Shown piece after piece: positions 1 through 12,192 of a stretch of 64,000 bases of DNA. Position 1 is the first letter of the stretch. The number at the start of each line of letters is the position of its first letter. The notes under the pieces were generated by a model. That model was not told the origin of the DNA. It saw only the letters and a program-made list of their open reading frames with translations, and ran no database searches. Made by a program: the position numbers and the translations under genes. The DNA comes from Paracoccidioides lutzii Pb01 (taxonomy: Eukaryota > Ascomycota > Eurotiomycetes > Onygenales > Ajellomycetaceae), in NCBI RefSeq assembly GCF_000150705.2, contig NW_015440951.1, forward strand, positions 406,677-470,676. Direction: 5' to 3'.

Positions 1-75
1 TTTTTGGGGGGAAATCCCCTGGGGAAATCCCAAAAATCGGGGGGGGGAAAACCCCCCCCCCCCCCCCCCCCCCCC
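1..75. other. Low-complexity homopolymer edge sequence
   Basis: Runs of G, A and C alternate, ending in a C run of roughly 25 bases directly before normal-looking sequence. Nothing coding is visible. It resembles sequence at a contig end or an unresolved assembly region more than a biological repeat. It lies just upstream of the first recognisable exon of the SH3 gene and probably removes or obscures that gene's 5' end. Confidence 0.5.
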
Positions 76-105
76 GATTCCCTGTCCTAGAGAGATATTC
101 TCACA

Positions 106-1997
106 ATGGCTGCCAATTGCATCCCTCTTAAAGGGTCGAAGGCCTGTCCCGCTTTCGCAAATGCCGCTGTGTCAAAGAGCCCAGAAAACATTGGCAAATT
201 GTTCGTTCTGCCTGCGCCTAAAAGAGCGACAGTCCAATCCTTGATGTAAATGCTGATTTATTGAAACCTGCAGTTCATTTCTTTCATTCGTGTCCAACAC
301 CCAAGAATTCGATGAGCATCTGTTTTCATACGCTAATAGCGAATATGTCATGATGAAGTATGTACCCATTTGTCTTAGACAACCAATGTTAGTGTTTTGA
401 GATTGGTAGAGTTTGTGCTAATGGTCTTCTTCCCTCTCTTTCTTCCCCAGATATCAGCAAGTTCTTGGATGTTCCAACATCGACCTGACCAATACATCTT
501 CTCTCTATGCCCGATACACATTAAGCGTAATTTGTAATGGAATCGTTCAGAGTTCCGCGGCCTGTGGGAACTCACCTCCCTTATGTGCAGAGTCTTGTGT
601 TAGTCCCCCCACTATGCGCACACTTTTCTTTGAATAAACGAACATATCACTAATCTTGTGACAGGCACAATATGCTACTAGTGAACAACTAATTGTCGTC
701 AACAAAGAGCTTTGTGGGACTCCTAGACAGAGTTACATGGACGAGATACGGTCCGATTTCACAATTTGCTCGAACCCGAAGGAGTCGCTGACAGATACTT
801 GCATACCCGGTGATGCAAATGAGCCTAATGAATGCGGCTTTTCTCAAAACTTATTAGGTCTATGTAGCTTTTGCAAAGGGAGCACAGCCAACTCCACAGA
901 CTCTTGCTGCAACGCTGCAGATGTCACAAACCGCTGTAATGGATTTACCCTCCCCTCCGTACCATCGCTCCCTCCACTTTTTCCTTCTCCAACTTCAACC
1001 CCTAAACCGTCCGACACCACAGTTGCGAGCACAGGTCTCTCCGGCGGTCAAATTGCTGGCATTGTAGTGGGATCAGTTGTCGGATTAATTCTATTGGCTG
1101 CTCTCGGTGCCCTACTTTTTATTTGCCTGCGACGGAGGCGAGAGAAAAATAAGGCCTCGGTCTTGAACCAGCCATCACCACAGAGGACGCCAATGCAATA
1201 TGCCCCTGGGAGCAGCAGGCATGGCGCATACGAGGTTCTTCCGGGTGGTCGTGTAGCAAGAATGTCAGCATTGCAGGGAAGCAGCGAAGAGGAATCTCCA
1301 CCCTGTGCTTCCGGAGGAGTTGCAGCAGTGGCTCTTGGTGTTACCAGATATCACGATTCATCCGATTCTGAAGTATATGGAGAGAGTCCCGCTCGGGCTA
1401 AGCGTGGCCCACCGGCTACTAGCAAGAGAAATGGCTCTCTTTCGAGTGCATCGGTGCTAGCAAGGAACAGTGACACTGCTTCACCCAGGTCTGGAAGTGG
1501 TGGTCAGTTTTCGTCACCCGAGGGAATGGCTAGTGGTCAATCTGAACAACTGCCCTATTTCAGAGACTACTACTCGCAGGATGACATCCACCCCAATGAT
1601 AAGGTTTCCGTTCTATGGGCGTATCAACCCCGTGCCGGTGATGAGTTTGAGCTGGATAGAGGCGACATGTTGAAAGTAGTGGGAATATGGGATGACGGAT
1701 GGGCAACTGGTGTTCGTCTCAGCGAGAGGGCTGAGGATTATGAAAAACACAATGCACAACGTGATAGTGGGGTCTCTAATGGTTCAGGAGCTCGAAGAGG
1801 ATCATCTCCACCATCAGGCGAAATCAAAGCATTCCCGGTATGACTCGCTGACGAAAATCCTTTTTCTCTCTTTTTTCCCCTTTCAATGAGCAACAGGTGC
1901 TGACAACTTAAATTAGCTGGTGTGCGTCTGCCTACCTGAGCATTGGAGGAAAACCATTGACGGTGATGTTACTTCTTCATCTCACGACGAAACCTAG
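106..1997 (+). CDS. Single-pass membrane protein with Cys-rich ectodomain and cytoplasmic SH3-like domain
   Basis: Five exons join in phase: 106-200, 274-357, 451-598, 665-1837 and 1917-1997 (526 aa). Introns begin gttcgt, gtatgt, gttagt and gtatga and end in AG. Residues 1 to about 200 are Cys-rich (for example CIPLKGSKACPAF) and look extracellular. A Thr/Ser/Pro stretch precedes a glycine-rich membrane segment at about 239-263, followed at once by a basic stop-transfer cluster (RRRRE). The cytoplasmic tail is Ser-rich, then an SH3-like domain starts near residue 418 (VSVLWAYQPRAGDEFELDRG, then WDDGWATGV) and finishes in the last exon (LPEHW). A low-complexity insert of about 30 residues splits the SH3 fold. 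The architecture recalls Fus1-like and other fungal membrane SH3 proteins that work at the cortex; that role is inference. No signal peptide follows the first ATG, and the frame stays open upstream to a possible acceptor (cctag, ending at 90), so a 5' exon is probably missing. Confidence 0.75.
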
Positions 1998-3139
1998 TGC
2001 TCGCTACCATCTGTCTCACGGTCCTCATTTCATGTCTTGACGATTGCGCCTTTTCCATTTCTTTTCCGGTTTTCCTTCTTCAGTCCATGTTTCTGGCGTT
2101 TCTTGAAAGGCAGTTGACATTGGTTCTACGGTAACCCTCCCATGCTACGTCCCCATCGACGGCCAAACAGTTATCATTCGCTCCAGCGTGAACGGCTTCA
2201 TTGTATAGTACAATGAGCAGTAGGTATGCATAAACTGTTCCTGCATCTCCGTTCAACGCTTCCCCGGCACCCCCCCCTTTAAATAAAACCAATGTCACCC
2301 AATTTCTCCTTAACGACTTGAGCACCACATTGATTTTTATTTTCTTCTATATGTACCACAAGACGCTATATTCTCCCAGGCTGCAAGCTCTTTTATTTTT
2401 TTTTTAAAAAAAATTCCTTTTTATTACCAGATCCTATAGATCTATCTTGTTTTTTTTATATATTCTCATTCTCTTTTTTCATATTCCCATGCTTCAAAAC
2501 ATTTTCGTTTCATCTCAGGAGCACGTCTCTTCGCAACCTTTCACCCTTACCCTGGGTTATTTTTCTTCACGCTACAGTATAACTGGCTTGTGGTTATGTC
2601 TGGGTCAATATGTGTATTTCTATCTGCTTCCTTTTCTCCCAGCTTTTGCATATTTATCTGGCTCATTTTTTAAGGAGTCACTTGGTCTTGTTGGCTTGAG
2701 CAACCTTCTACCTCCCTATTTCTACATCTCTTTTGTCGCTTTTTACATTTTCTAGCTTACTTAAAACAGATGTAGTTTATACCCCTGAATTTATTGGGTG
2801 ACAGGACTAGGAGGGCTCTTTTAACCTTCTCATTTTCATTTTGCTATGAATTTTAACGGGTGTTTTTCGTTCCTTTTTTCGCTATATCTTAATTGAGATA
2901 TTTGCTTGTACTAGTGAGAGGCGTAATAATTACTTTTGATTAAGTTATATTTATAAAAGAATTAAATGCATTCCCAGCTTTTCCATTAATTTTATAATTA
3001 TTATTATTATTATTAAAAACAAGCATGCTTCGCTTGCTACACTCACTACGCTCGCCACAACCTGATACATCACTGATCACATGGCAAATGAGATGAATGT
3101 CAGCCTGCTGGCAACTATAACACCTCAATAGAACATGTG
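1998..3139. other. 3' flank of the SH3 gene, T-rich intergenic DNA
   Basis: This follows the SH3 gene stop. It is pyrimidine-rich, with T runs around 2395-2460 and short open frames of low complexity. A short TTA microsatellite lies near 2996-3016. I see no splice-consistent coding sequence, RNA gene or terminal repeat. Confidence 0.4.
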
Positions 3140-3735
3140 AATATTAATATGCAGTGTTATTGAATCATATTCATTTAGCTGTAGTGAAGAAGAAAATGAA
3201 ATGTTACAGATGCCATTAATCTGTTTTAAATATATGTAAATTAAAAGTAGTTAAATCATTTTTTTACAATTTAGTAAAAAAATAATACTATAGAAATATA
3301 AAATATTATTAAAAAAAACTATAACTTTATAAAAAATAAAATCTAATATTAAAATAAAAAAAATATTTATATATTTAATATTAAAAAATTTTAAATTATA
3401 ATAATTTAAAGCTATTAAAATTTAAAAAAAGAATATATTTTTATATATAAATTTAATATTAAAGTATTTAATTAATTAATAATTATTTATATTAATTTAA
3501 ACTATTAAATAAAAATAAATAATACTATAATATAGTAAATAAAATATTACAAAATATATTATTTATATATATTTTTAATATATAATAATTAATTATTAAA
3601 ATAATAAATTTTTTCTATAATTGTCATTAATTTTGAAAATAAAGATAATTATTGAAAGATGATCTGGTAGATGATAAGACTTATCTGATAAATTACATTA
3701 GTAATTAGAAGATTCTGTGAAAAGAATTATAATTG
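3140..3735. repeat. Extremely AT-rich island
   Basis: Nearly 600 bases consist almost wholly of A and T, with G and C scarce, and with stop codons in every frame. Base composition changes sharply at both edges relative to the flanking mixed-composition DNA. Such islands in ascomycetes are commonly repeats degraded by repeat-induced point mutation (RIP). That origin is inference; no parent element is recognisable. Confidence 0.6.
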
Positions 3736-3896
3736 AAAATTACAAAAATTCAACTCCATGTTTTTGTTGTTTTAAGTTTCTGGAGACAGAAGCTCAGCCC
3801 TAAAATAGGGTTAGGGCTCAATGAGCCCCTGAATCAAGTTAATAAGTTCATGAACGCCTGGGAGACTGAGAGATACCTTTCCATTGAGAATATTTT

Positions 3897-3900
<4 letters not shown>

Positions 3901-3933
<33 letters not shown>
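3901..3933 (+). repeat. Poly-T tract (about 33 T)
   Basis: An uninterrupted T run of about 33 bases. It lies at the edge of a stretch whose minus strand contains possible decayed coding sequence. Confidence 0.9.
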
Positions 3934-3937
<4 letters not shown>

Positions 3938-4014
3938 CTCCCTCTAATTTTGGAGATGGGGCTAAAGGACTTTGGTAGGGTAAATCACAAAGGACTAGAT
4001 TTGCAAGCTGCTAT

Positions 4015-5167
4015 TTGCTTCTCTCGGCGCTCAGGAGTTTCAGTGTTATCTCTGGGTTATGCGAAAATGTGGGGGAAGCCGTACTCCAGAGAATTCTCAA
4101 GTCCAAGCCCACTTTTCAATCCGATGACTCAAGGTGTCAGAGATGTTCCCGATCCTTGCATCTGAAGATAGCATGCTTCTTACACCTGAGAACGAATGGC
4201 TAATAGTGGAAAATTTCATGACTTCACGTAGCTGCCGTCCATTCGCGCTCCTGCGCTTTTGACGCGCATATATGATGCTGCCATAAAGCCGTGCCAATGG
4301 CTGGGTTAAAATGATCGATGACAGCTGGAATGTGGAAGTGCAATCAGTCCAGATCTAATTGGGAATCCAGTTCAGTTTAAAGCATCTCTATTTCCAGGAG
4401 GAACCATCTCTGGAAGAGAATGACATATGGCCTTTGTGCATTATATCTTCCAGGATAGCCGTCTGACTGCCATGCAACATGTGTTTCGCTCTTGAAACCT
4501 ATGATGACGGTGCCTAGCAGCCTTGCAAATATCATGGGTGGTGTTCATGAAGACATATTGGAGTAGTAGAGTTCATTGACTGAGCCGAGCCGCGGCAGGA
4601 GATGATTTGAATAAGAGGTGGTGCATCCCATCATGGCATTCCTCTATACTTGGCTCGGTCACTTGCTTCGCCAAGCAGCATTAAGGTCTTTTTATGGATC
4701 CTGCGATATATTACTCTCCGTTACACCAAGAGGATTCCATATGCAACGTACACCACATCACCCGCCTCTTCTTCAGACAGTGGCCCGAGGATCTCTTTGT
4801 CTATCGTGTAATCATAACCCGTACTCACATCAAAAATGAGATTTCTTGCTGTCCAATTCAATGACACATGTCACCACCATCATCAGGAGCGGGGTAATAA
4901 TACAAGGCCGGGGCCACATGGACTTCCCGATCTGGGATTGGAGAATTCCAGCATATTATCTGTAAAATTTTGTTCAGTTTCTGAAGCTGCAAGAGAGTAA
5001 CTGCTGTGGTTTGGGCCGTCCCGACTTTTCGGGAATGGAAAACACTCACTATGGAGAGTTCCTCGTGTCTGATCCTTCATATAGCTCATACCCGCTGGGA
5101 CAACGATATAACTATCAAAAATGCCATCCATATTTTGCCACGGTCTACCAAGTAGGCATTGTCGCAT
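4015..5167 (-). pseudogene. Possible decayed coding sequence, unidentified
   Basis: On the minus strand several open stretches in different frames follow one another with stops between. One of 94 codons lies at 4883-5167 (contains MSYMKDQTRGTLHSECFPF) and one of about 65 codons at 4097-4297 (contains SFSGVRSMLSSDARIGNIS). This patchwork is what a frameshifted, mutated gene would look like. No family was recognised and chance open frames are not excluded, so this is a weak call. Confidence 0.22.
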
Positions 5168-5364
5168 TCAATTGTGCTCTGCAAGCTATTAACTTCATGG
5201 GCAGTGGCGGATAGAATTGGCATCCTGGGGCTAGACGTTCGGAAATAGAACGTTGGAAACTATAAAGATCCGATCTTCGGTTATTTCCAGCTCATCAACG
5301 TGCCTTCGACCGGCAAGCACAAGATTGCCGGCATAACAAAGGACCCACAACCAACCAGACGACG

Positions 5365-5379
5365 ACAACAACAACAACC

Positions 5380-5453
<74 letters not shown>

Positions 5454-5476
5454 AGACAAAGACAAAGACAAAGACA
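5365..5476 (+). repeat. CAA microsatellite grading into GACAAA repeats
   Basis: A long CAA trinucleotide run of about 30 copies passes into roughly four GACAAA hexanucleotides. It produces spurious homopolymeric open frames (poly-Thr forward, poly-Val and poly-Leu reverse) that should not be annotated as proteins. Confidence 0.92.
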
Positions 5477-6335
5477 ACGTGGGGAATGTCCGCGCTTGCA
5501 TTTTTCCTCAGCCGCAAAACTCTATTCGGCATTTGAAATGACTGCAGCTGCACGAGAAAGGCCAAAAAAAAAAACATATAGCATTTCTGTTATGGAGTAG
5601 TAGCAGCCCCAAAATATATCCGCCGTATGCCGATTCCCGAGGCAAGAAATTGGAAGAAGTCAAAAAGTTGGGACATATTTTGATCATGCGAGTGGCTTAG
5701 GAAGAAGTGACATGTGGTTGTTACATGGCGGCATGTTACAGGCTGCTCTTCTGCCCAACGCAACACCAGGTTACCCACTCACAACGCATCCCGATTCCCG
5801 ATTCCCGAACCCGAGCCGAACCAAACCGAGTGGGGAACAACGCATGGATGTGATATGGAAGCGGAGTAGGTTTGTCTCAGGTATTGTTTTGCCTTATTTT
5901 CTGGCTCTCTGGGATTTCCTGGGAAGCGTGGAGGTATTTTTGTCATCTCGACTGGTCAGATATTTTTTTTTTTATGGTTGAATGCAGTATAAAAATAGAA
6001 CAGATTTAGTGTTTAAAATTCTTCCTCGCTTAAGTGAAGTCGGAAGGAAGAGAGATATGCTTAACCAAAAAGATGATAACAGGATCGTTTAACTACAGAA
6101 AATGAAATCGAACAAATACCAGCCATCATTACTGGGTCGGAAAGGAGAAGAGCAGCAGGTGTAAATTTAAGGAAATCAAACGACATAGTTAAAATATATT
6201 AAGACAAATAAAATTTCTTACATGAAAAACAACTGGAAAACACCGAGGCAAGCCCATTTCCATGCCCTATTCCTTATCCCCCTGATATATGGTTAACTAT
6301 AGGAAAATATACATAAGCAAAAACACCCAAGCAGG

Positions 6336-6368
<33 letters not shown>

Positions 6369-6516
6369 CCATTTGCCCATCCGGTAATATTAATATTATT
6401 AATAAAATAAATAAATAAACCCGATATAAAGCCCAGACTGTATGGAAACAACAACTATAACAGTGGAGGGAGACTCCATATGTAAAGAGATGAAAAAAGT
6501 AAAGAAAACATTATAA
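5477..6516. other. Intergenic, 3' flank of the Zn2Cys6 gene
   Basis: No gene is seen. It contains short repeats of a TTCCCGA-like unit near 5790-5815 and an A run of about 32 bases at 6336-6367. The part next to 6517 would be 3' untranslated sequence of the minus-strand transcription factor. Confidence 0.5.
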
Positions 6517-9500
6517 TTACTGTCCAAGTTCAGACCAGACAGTACTCAACCACCCATTTGTAAGGATATGTGAACTCGTTATTGGCGAAGGCCATTGCTC
6601 CTGATTTCCCCCCTCGATGAAAACTAGGACATCGTCGCCGCCAAGACTGCTCATCCAGCCGGGACTGGGGCTGCTGTTCCCACTATTGGTAGCGGAAAAT
6701 GGGCGTGGAGAAGCGTCCAGGCGCAGTGGAGGTGTTAGGTGCAAAGGCGGCGGTGCACCTGGTAGAGGTGGCATGGAGAAGCCGTGCTGTGCGGCAGCGT
6801 TGATGGAAGGGAGGGACTGTGAATATGGGGGTGGGGGTGGCTGGCGGGATGTGATCCAGGGCTGGAGGGGTTGGAGACGGTTTGAAGGGGTGGACAGGTG
6901 TTGCGAGTTTGTCAACGGGGTTGTTGCACTTTGTGTGGAGGAGGAGGTGTAGGATCCCGGGGAGGTTAGGGATGGTGGAGGGTTGTGTGTTGTGTTGGTT
7001 GGGGGGAGGGAGTGTGGTGGTTGTAGAGAGTGGAGTGGGTAGGAAGAGGGGGGAGGAGGTAGACCGGCGGCCCAACGTTCGTTCTCGGCGGGTTTGGAAC
7101 GGGGGATGGAATTATCGTGTTCTGATCCTGATCCGGGGGATGGGGATGTATGTAGCCCATGAACAGGACTGTTAATGCCATTGACAGATACCCATGATTC
7201 CTTGCGAGCACCGGCACCCCCATCGCCCTGGGATTCCACCCCATCTCCCGATTCGCTCTTGACAGCATTACTGCCGACATCACTGGTTGGACCCCGTTCC
7301 ACCGCATTCGCAGACGCTGTCGTGCCATCCTCGTCGGGCCCGTTGATTTCCGCCACCTGATCTTCTGCGTTACCCAAATCCATAAAAACCTGATCCAAAA
7401 GTTTGACTTCGTCAAACGATCCCGAATATCTCCCTTCTTGTACACCGTACGTCCTGCCGTTACTGGCTCGAGAGTCGCTTTCGGCACCAGAACCTGTAGG
7501 TAACATTTCTTGCTTTCGAGAACCTCGTTTGAAATCCCGTATAGCCTTCGAATAATAGCCGTGTAGACGATGAATAGTCCGGAACCAACCAGTAGCCATT
7601 TTCAGCCTTGGTCTCATATCGCCCAAAATTTCGATGGCTTTTCGTACATCAACTTGTCCCTGACTGCCTGAACCCTGAACATCTGTCAAACCTGGTTTCG
7701 AGCACACGTAACCTTCCTGGTCCATTTGATTAAAGTGCGCCGCGTAAACACCGACAAGGGCAGCGTTGTAAATAGCGAACCCAACCATTGGAGTTTCCAT
7801 CAGTACACCGCGATCCTGACACGTCCGAACAAGTTCCGTCATTTGACGTGCGGCCTTGAACAGTCCCCGCGCACTCTCGCGCCAAAACCCTTCGGGTACA
7901 AGGTATTTCCCGGGTGGGAAACTAGGCTCGTCGATGGGTCCCTGGGGATCAGGACACCGCAAAGGTAAGAATGGAAGGTATGCTCTGTGTAATACGATCA
8001 CGGATAAGAAGTAAATAATGTGGATGAGCGAGTACGGCGCTAAACTATTCTTGTACATAATATGAGTGTCGGTGTTGCGTTGGGTGTATTGAAGGTTGCG
8101 GGAGAGTCCTTCTTGGAACTCGACAAGAAGTTCCCGAAGGGCAGCGAAACGAGAGTCGGGATGCCATGGAGGGAATCGATCAAATCTATGTCCACATGAG
8201 AAAGAGCAAAACGACAAAATTAATTAGACAATGTTCCACGACTCTGTTTTAACGAACCTTCTTCCACCTGAACATGACCATTTAGCAATGGTTCCCCATA
8301 TTCTGACCATGCGAATCAACCGACTCAAAACGCACTCCTCCGCCCCAACCTCCCATCGATCGATACCGTTCTCGGTAGGTTCGTTTCGGTGATGAGGTGT
8401 CGAAGACCATTGCTTCAGGTCTGATGGCCCTCCTGATCGCAGTTTTGCGTCCTCTCCATATCCTCCTATAGGATGCCGCAAGCTGGGGATCTGAATCGAT
8501 AGGGTTTCGTGACCTTGTGACCGTCGCTTTGGGCCATCATGTAATCGTGAAGTTTTGACCCGCTCTCCAAACGCAAACGCATTGTCGCTAGGAAGCTGGA
8601 TCTCTAGATCGCGAACCTTGATCATTCGAGGACGATATTTGCCACTGCTCAGGTATCGATCTAACATAAAACAGCTCCAAAAAGTCCGTCGTCTAGTCTC
8701 TTGCTCGATCACGTCATCTGAATTCTGGCCCTTTTGGTCCCATTGTTCCGCCTCCGAATTAACTACTCTCGACGAAGATGTGCTATGGGATGACAGGTCG
8801 TTTTCTAGCTCAAATGACAACCCCATAACCTGGGCCAGCCGGATAGCCATCCCAAGATAAATCCAGGAATTTTTGCCCCTACACGTTCCCCATTCGTGTA
8901 GACTTAACATTAAAAGGGCCTGCAACCGGTTGATATCAGGGCAAGCAATGTCTGCTCCATCGACACCTGAGAGTCTGGATCGCAGTGCGTTCGCATAATA
9001 ATCTGATGCTACGAGAGGATTGCATGGCGCAACAGGTGATGGAGGAGAGTGATACTGGGTCAATTGTGGGTGGAATCGAGCGGTCAGGGCCAGCACTCCC
9101 AGTAGGATCAGCGGAGAGGCCTCCGCAACCGGGACTGGGCTCTGAGAATGCTCCCCAGGAGTCTGGCCATCCTGCTGTGTTGTGTTTGCGGAAAGCTGGC
9201 GTATCTGGGCGAGAAAAGTGGTCGGATGCAAAAATGGCAAGATTGTGGAAAAATGCAGCTGAAAGAGCTCGAAAAGACTCTCCCAAACCTTCACAGTCAA
9301 GATGGACAAGTCAAGGATTTTGCCATTTGGTTTGGTTACATCCTTTACTGCCGATGACACAATATTCATACTTTTTCTTGAACGCTGACGTTTGGGGCTG
9401 TCCCACTCGCCATTCCGGTCATCGCTATCCCCGGTGGCCGCAATGTCGCGCTTTGTGGGACCTCCACCTCCACCTCCACCTGAAGCAGGAGCCGGATAGG

Positions 9501-9609
9501 CACATTCTCTTCCGGAGGATTCACATGCTCGACAGGTAGTATCGATGCCCGCATTGACACATTTGATCTTGCTTCGCCTGCAACGAGAGCAGGCAATGCT
9601 AGAGCGCAT
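6517..9609 (-). CDS. Zn2Cys6 fungal-type transcription factor
   Basis: Two exons, 9609-8258 and 8185-6517, are joined by a 72-bp intron (gttcgt to catag), giving 1006 aa. The zinc cluster is N-terminal, with cysteines at 7, 10, 17, 26, 29 and 36 (C-x2-C-x6-C-x8-C-x2-C-x6-C) in the context CSRCRRSKIKC. A fungal-specific transcription factor domain spans about residues 165-360 and includes WIYLGMAIRLAQVMGL and RRRTFWSCFMLDRYLS. A conserved region follows in exon 2 (GFWRESARGLFKAARQMTEL). The last ~200 residues are Pro/Ser-rich and look disordered, perhaps an activation region. It should bind DNA in the nucleus; target genes cannot be read from sequence. The frame stays open 108 codons upstream of the chosen ATG, but this start puts the zinc cluster at the usual N-terminal position. 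Confidence 0.87.
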
Positions 9610-10320
9610 TTTCAATGCGGGTTGCTCTTTTTTCTTCTCCACGGTTGTGGTTGTGTCGGGGAAAACCCCCGAGGGAAAAGCGGCCCTGGATGACCCGCGA
9701 AGGTCGATCTTCACAGATATTCTTATGATAGTCAAATGGTCAGGAAGTAAGAGTCCTTTTTCACGAGGTTTTGTTTTCTGTAGCCTGAGAATGTGTCCGA
9801 AAAATAATGGGTGGGTTGTCCTTGTTACGCCTCCAAATAGCACAGCACGAAACGCAGTCGTTGGATTGAACGCAACAAAGAAACCGACTAGGACACTGCG
9901 AGACGAGGCAGAAGAAAGAAACCAAAAGAACAAAAATTAAAGGAGACTAATTAAAAATAAATAAAAAAAATACTAAATAAAAAAAATAAAATTAAAACAT
10001 ATAAAAACAACCGAGGAAATGAGGGGAAGAGGGGATAATATAAAAAAATAAAAAGTTAAGGTTAGATGAGGATTTCGCGTGTAACAAATGTTGGGTAAAA
10101 AGCCGCAATTTAGGGAACTGCAGCAGAACGGCCGGTTCCGGGGTAATAGTCGAGCAAAAGATGTTGGTTGACCACAAGCTGTGGCAGATTACAAACACTG
10201 ATTAAGGTTCGTAGATGTTGGGAGGTTCTTCCTTTTTGCTTCCCGCCACTAGTTACTGCTCTCGCAACATGAGATTCCTTAGAAGCTCCTGGGAAAGGTT
10301 GGGGGCTTAAATGCAACAGT

Positions 10321-10427
10321 GGCAGAGGAGGGAGAGGAGGGAGAGGAGGGAGAGGAGGGAGAGAGGAGGGAGAGAGGAGGGAGAGAGGAGGGAGAGAGGA
10401 GGGAGGGGGGGGGAGGGGCGGGTAGAG
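10321..10427 (+). repeat. GAGGAGGGA purine minisatellite
   Basis: About a dozen copies of a GAGGAGGGA/GAGAGGAGGGA unit form a continuous purine strand of over 100 bases. Polypurine tracts of this kind can adopt triplex or G-rich structures. It is about 0.7 kb upstream of the transcription factor start codon. Confidence 0.88.
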
Positions 10428-10786
10428 AGAGAGTCACCAAACGGCGTCCTTTCGTGTCATATGCCGAGTTTGCACTCAACAAAGATGGTAGGGAAAGCCA
10501 AAGAGCGTAAAAGGAGCGTTGAAAGGGGAGAATGACTAGAGGCAAAGAGGAATGAAATATAGCAACAAAAAGGAAAAGGATTTGAGCCAAGGGGAAAAAA
10601 GAAAAGAGAAGAAGTCAACTTAGTCGAAAGGACCGGAAACGCACATGGCTCGTGTTGGTGGTTGCGGCAAAGATGATGTTACTCTAGCTGAAAAGTACCT
10701 AGGGAATCGGGCCAGACTGAGAGGCAACGGATTGCGCGGTGAGATTAACTTCAAAATCCGCAGCCGGGTTTTGGAAGTGAGGAGGA

Positions 10787-10787
10787 G

Positions 10788-10818
<31 letters not shown>

Positions 10819-10827
10819 CAGTAGCAG

Positions 10828-10870
<43 letters not shown>

Positions 10871-10890
10871 TGTTGTTGTTGTAGCAGCAG
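10787..10890 (+). repeat. AGT/AGC/TGT trinucleotide microsatellite
   Basis: A compound repeat runs AGT, then AGC, then AGT and TGT units. The open frames across it are repeat artefacts. Confidence 0.9.
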
Positions 10891-11540
10891 TGGGAGTCAA
10901 AAGCAACAACAGTGATAAAAGGCAGTGTGGCTGACAATGCTAACAGCCAGGATGGGCTAGATGTGTGGATAAAAGGGAAATCTTGGAAAGCTAATTAGAT
11001 GTTGGCAAGATTGACAAAAGTACAATGCCCCCAGAGACCTGAGAGAAAGAGACAGACCGCGATGGGGACAAAGACGACGGAGGGAGTATGCGAGATTGGC
11101 GATATCTAGTTTAGGCTAGCAGACCGAGGCATGGGGGAAGGTTTTGGTTTTACGGGATGGGGGCGGCGGTGGCTGCTGCTGTGTTTTTTAGTTGCTGGTC
11201 TTTTGCTGGTCTTTTGCTGTTGGATGGATGATGGCTTTGGGTGTTCATCTGAGAGTCGTGTCACACCAGCAGCTCTAAGCGGGGATTGGGGATATGCGAG
11301 AGTAGAAGTAGGGTGAGCACGGAAGTGAGACGGGGCGGGTTGAGAGGTGGGGGGGGGAGGAAAGACAAGCAACAAGACCCCTGACGTGTGGCTGTGGGTG
11401 GGCGTGAGAGCAGGTATATAAATATATATATATATATATATAGAGGGAGAGAGAGAACTTTCCAGCAATTCGGCGAGGAAAGAAAGGAAAAGAGGGGAGA
11501 GGGAGAGGGAACGCGGGAATGAGAGAAGTGAAAAAGAAGG

Positions 11541-11632
11541 GTAGTAGTAGTAGTAGTAGTGGTAGTAGTAGTAGTAGTAGTAGTAGTAGAAGAAGAAGAA
11601 GAAGAAGAAGAAGAAGAAGAAGAAAAAGAAGT
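11541..11632 (+). repeat. AGT then AGA trinucleotide microsatellite
   Basis: About 17 AGT units pass directly into about 14 AGA units. A TA dinucleotide repeat lies slightly upstream near 11416-11441. The long open frames here encode only poly-Ser/Arg or poly-Tyr/Leu. Confidence 0.9.
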
Positions 11633-12142
11633 GGGAGCTGGATGGAGGACGCAAGAAACGGGGCTGCGCCCAATTTTGCCGGCGAATTAATTGTTGCTGT
11701 GAGTACCTGGATGTTGTCTCTTACGGATAATGTCATGGCCCTACGGAGTACGGGGAAGTTTTATGTCTGCGTCTATCTATCCGCGTGTCGAACTCTTCCT
11801 CCATCCGTAAAAATACTTATGTTAAACTGACTCCGAACTTCGCAACCCACCCGCAACCCGCCACCAGCTACACTTCCAACCCGCAGACGTTGTCTCCACA
11901 ACAACAAACCCCAGATCCCTTTATGTTTGACACTTCCCTTTGCTCAATAAATGGCTTCTTCTTATCGTGGGATATTATTGGGCACAGGGGGCCCGGCAGC
12001 GCAACAAAAAATATGCTGCAAAAACCCCGAATAGAAAAAAAATGCCTGACTTTGGGCTCCTGAATTTGTTGGCTCGGGGATTTCCTGGGAGCTTATGATG
12101 GTCAATGGTCCCGAGCACCAAATTACGAAATAACCGTGGAAC

Positions 12143-12146
<4 letters not shown>

Positions 12147-12192
<46 letters not shown>
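12147..12192. repeat. T28-A18 inverted homopolymer
   Basis: A run of 28 T is followed without interruption by 18 A, a perfect inverted repeat able to form an A-T hairpin. A separate A run of about 24 follows at 12585-12608. Confidence 0.85.

Noticed and set aside
5281..5577. Overlapping open frames with poly-Val, poly-Leu and poly-Thr runs
   Set aside because: They are translations of the CAA microsatellite on both strands, with no flanking coding sequence.
9610..9933. N-terminal extension of the Zn2Cys6 protein by 108 codons
   Set aside because: The frame is open but reads as leader sequence. The ATG at 9609 puts the zinc cluster at residue 7, typical for the family. Not fully excluded.
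11106..11736. Two minus-strand frames of 153 and 182 codons
   Set aside because: Most residues come from AGT/AGA trinucleotides and homopolymers; there is no domain or splice context.
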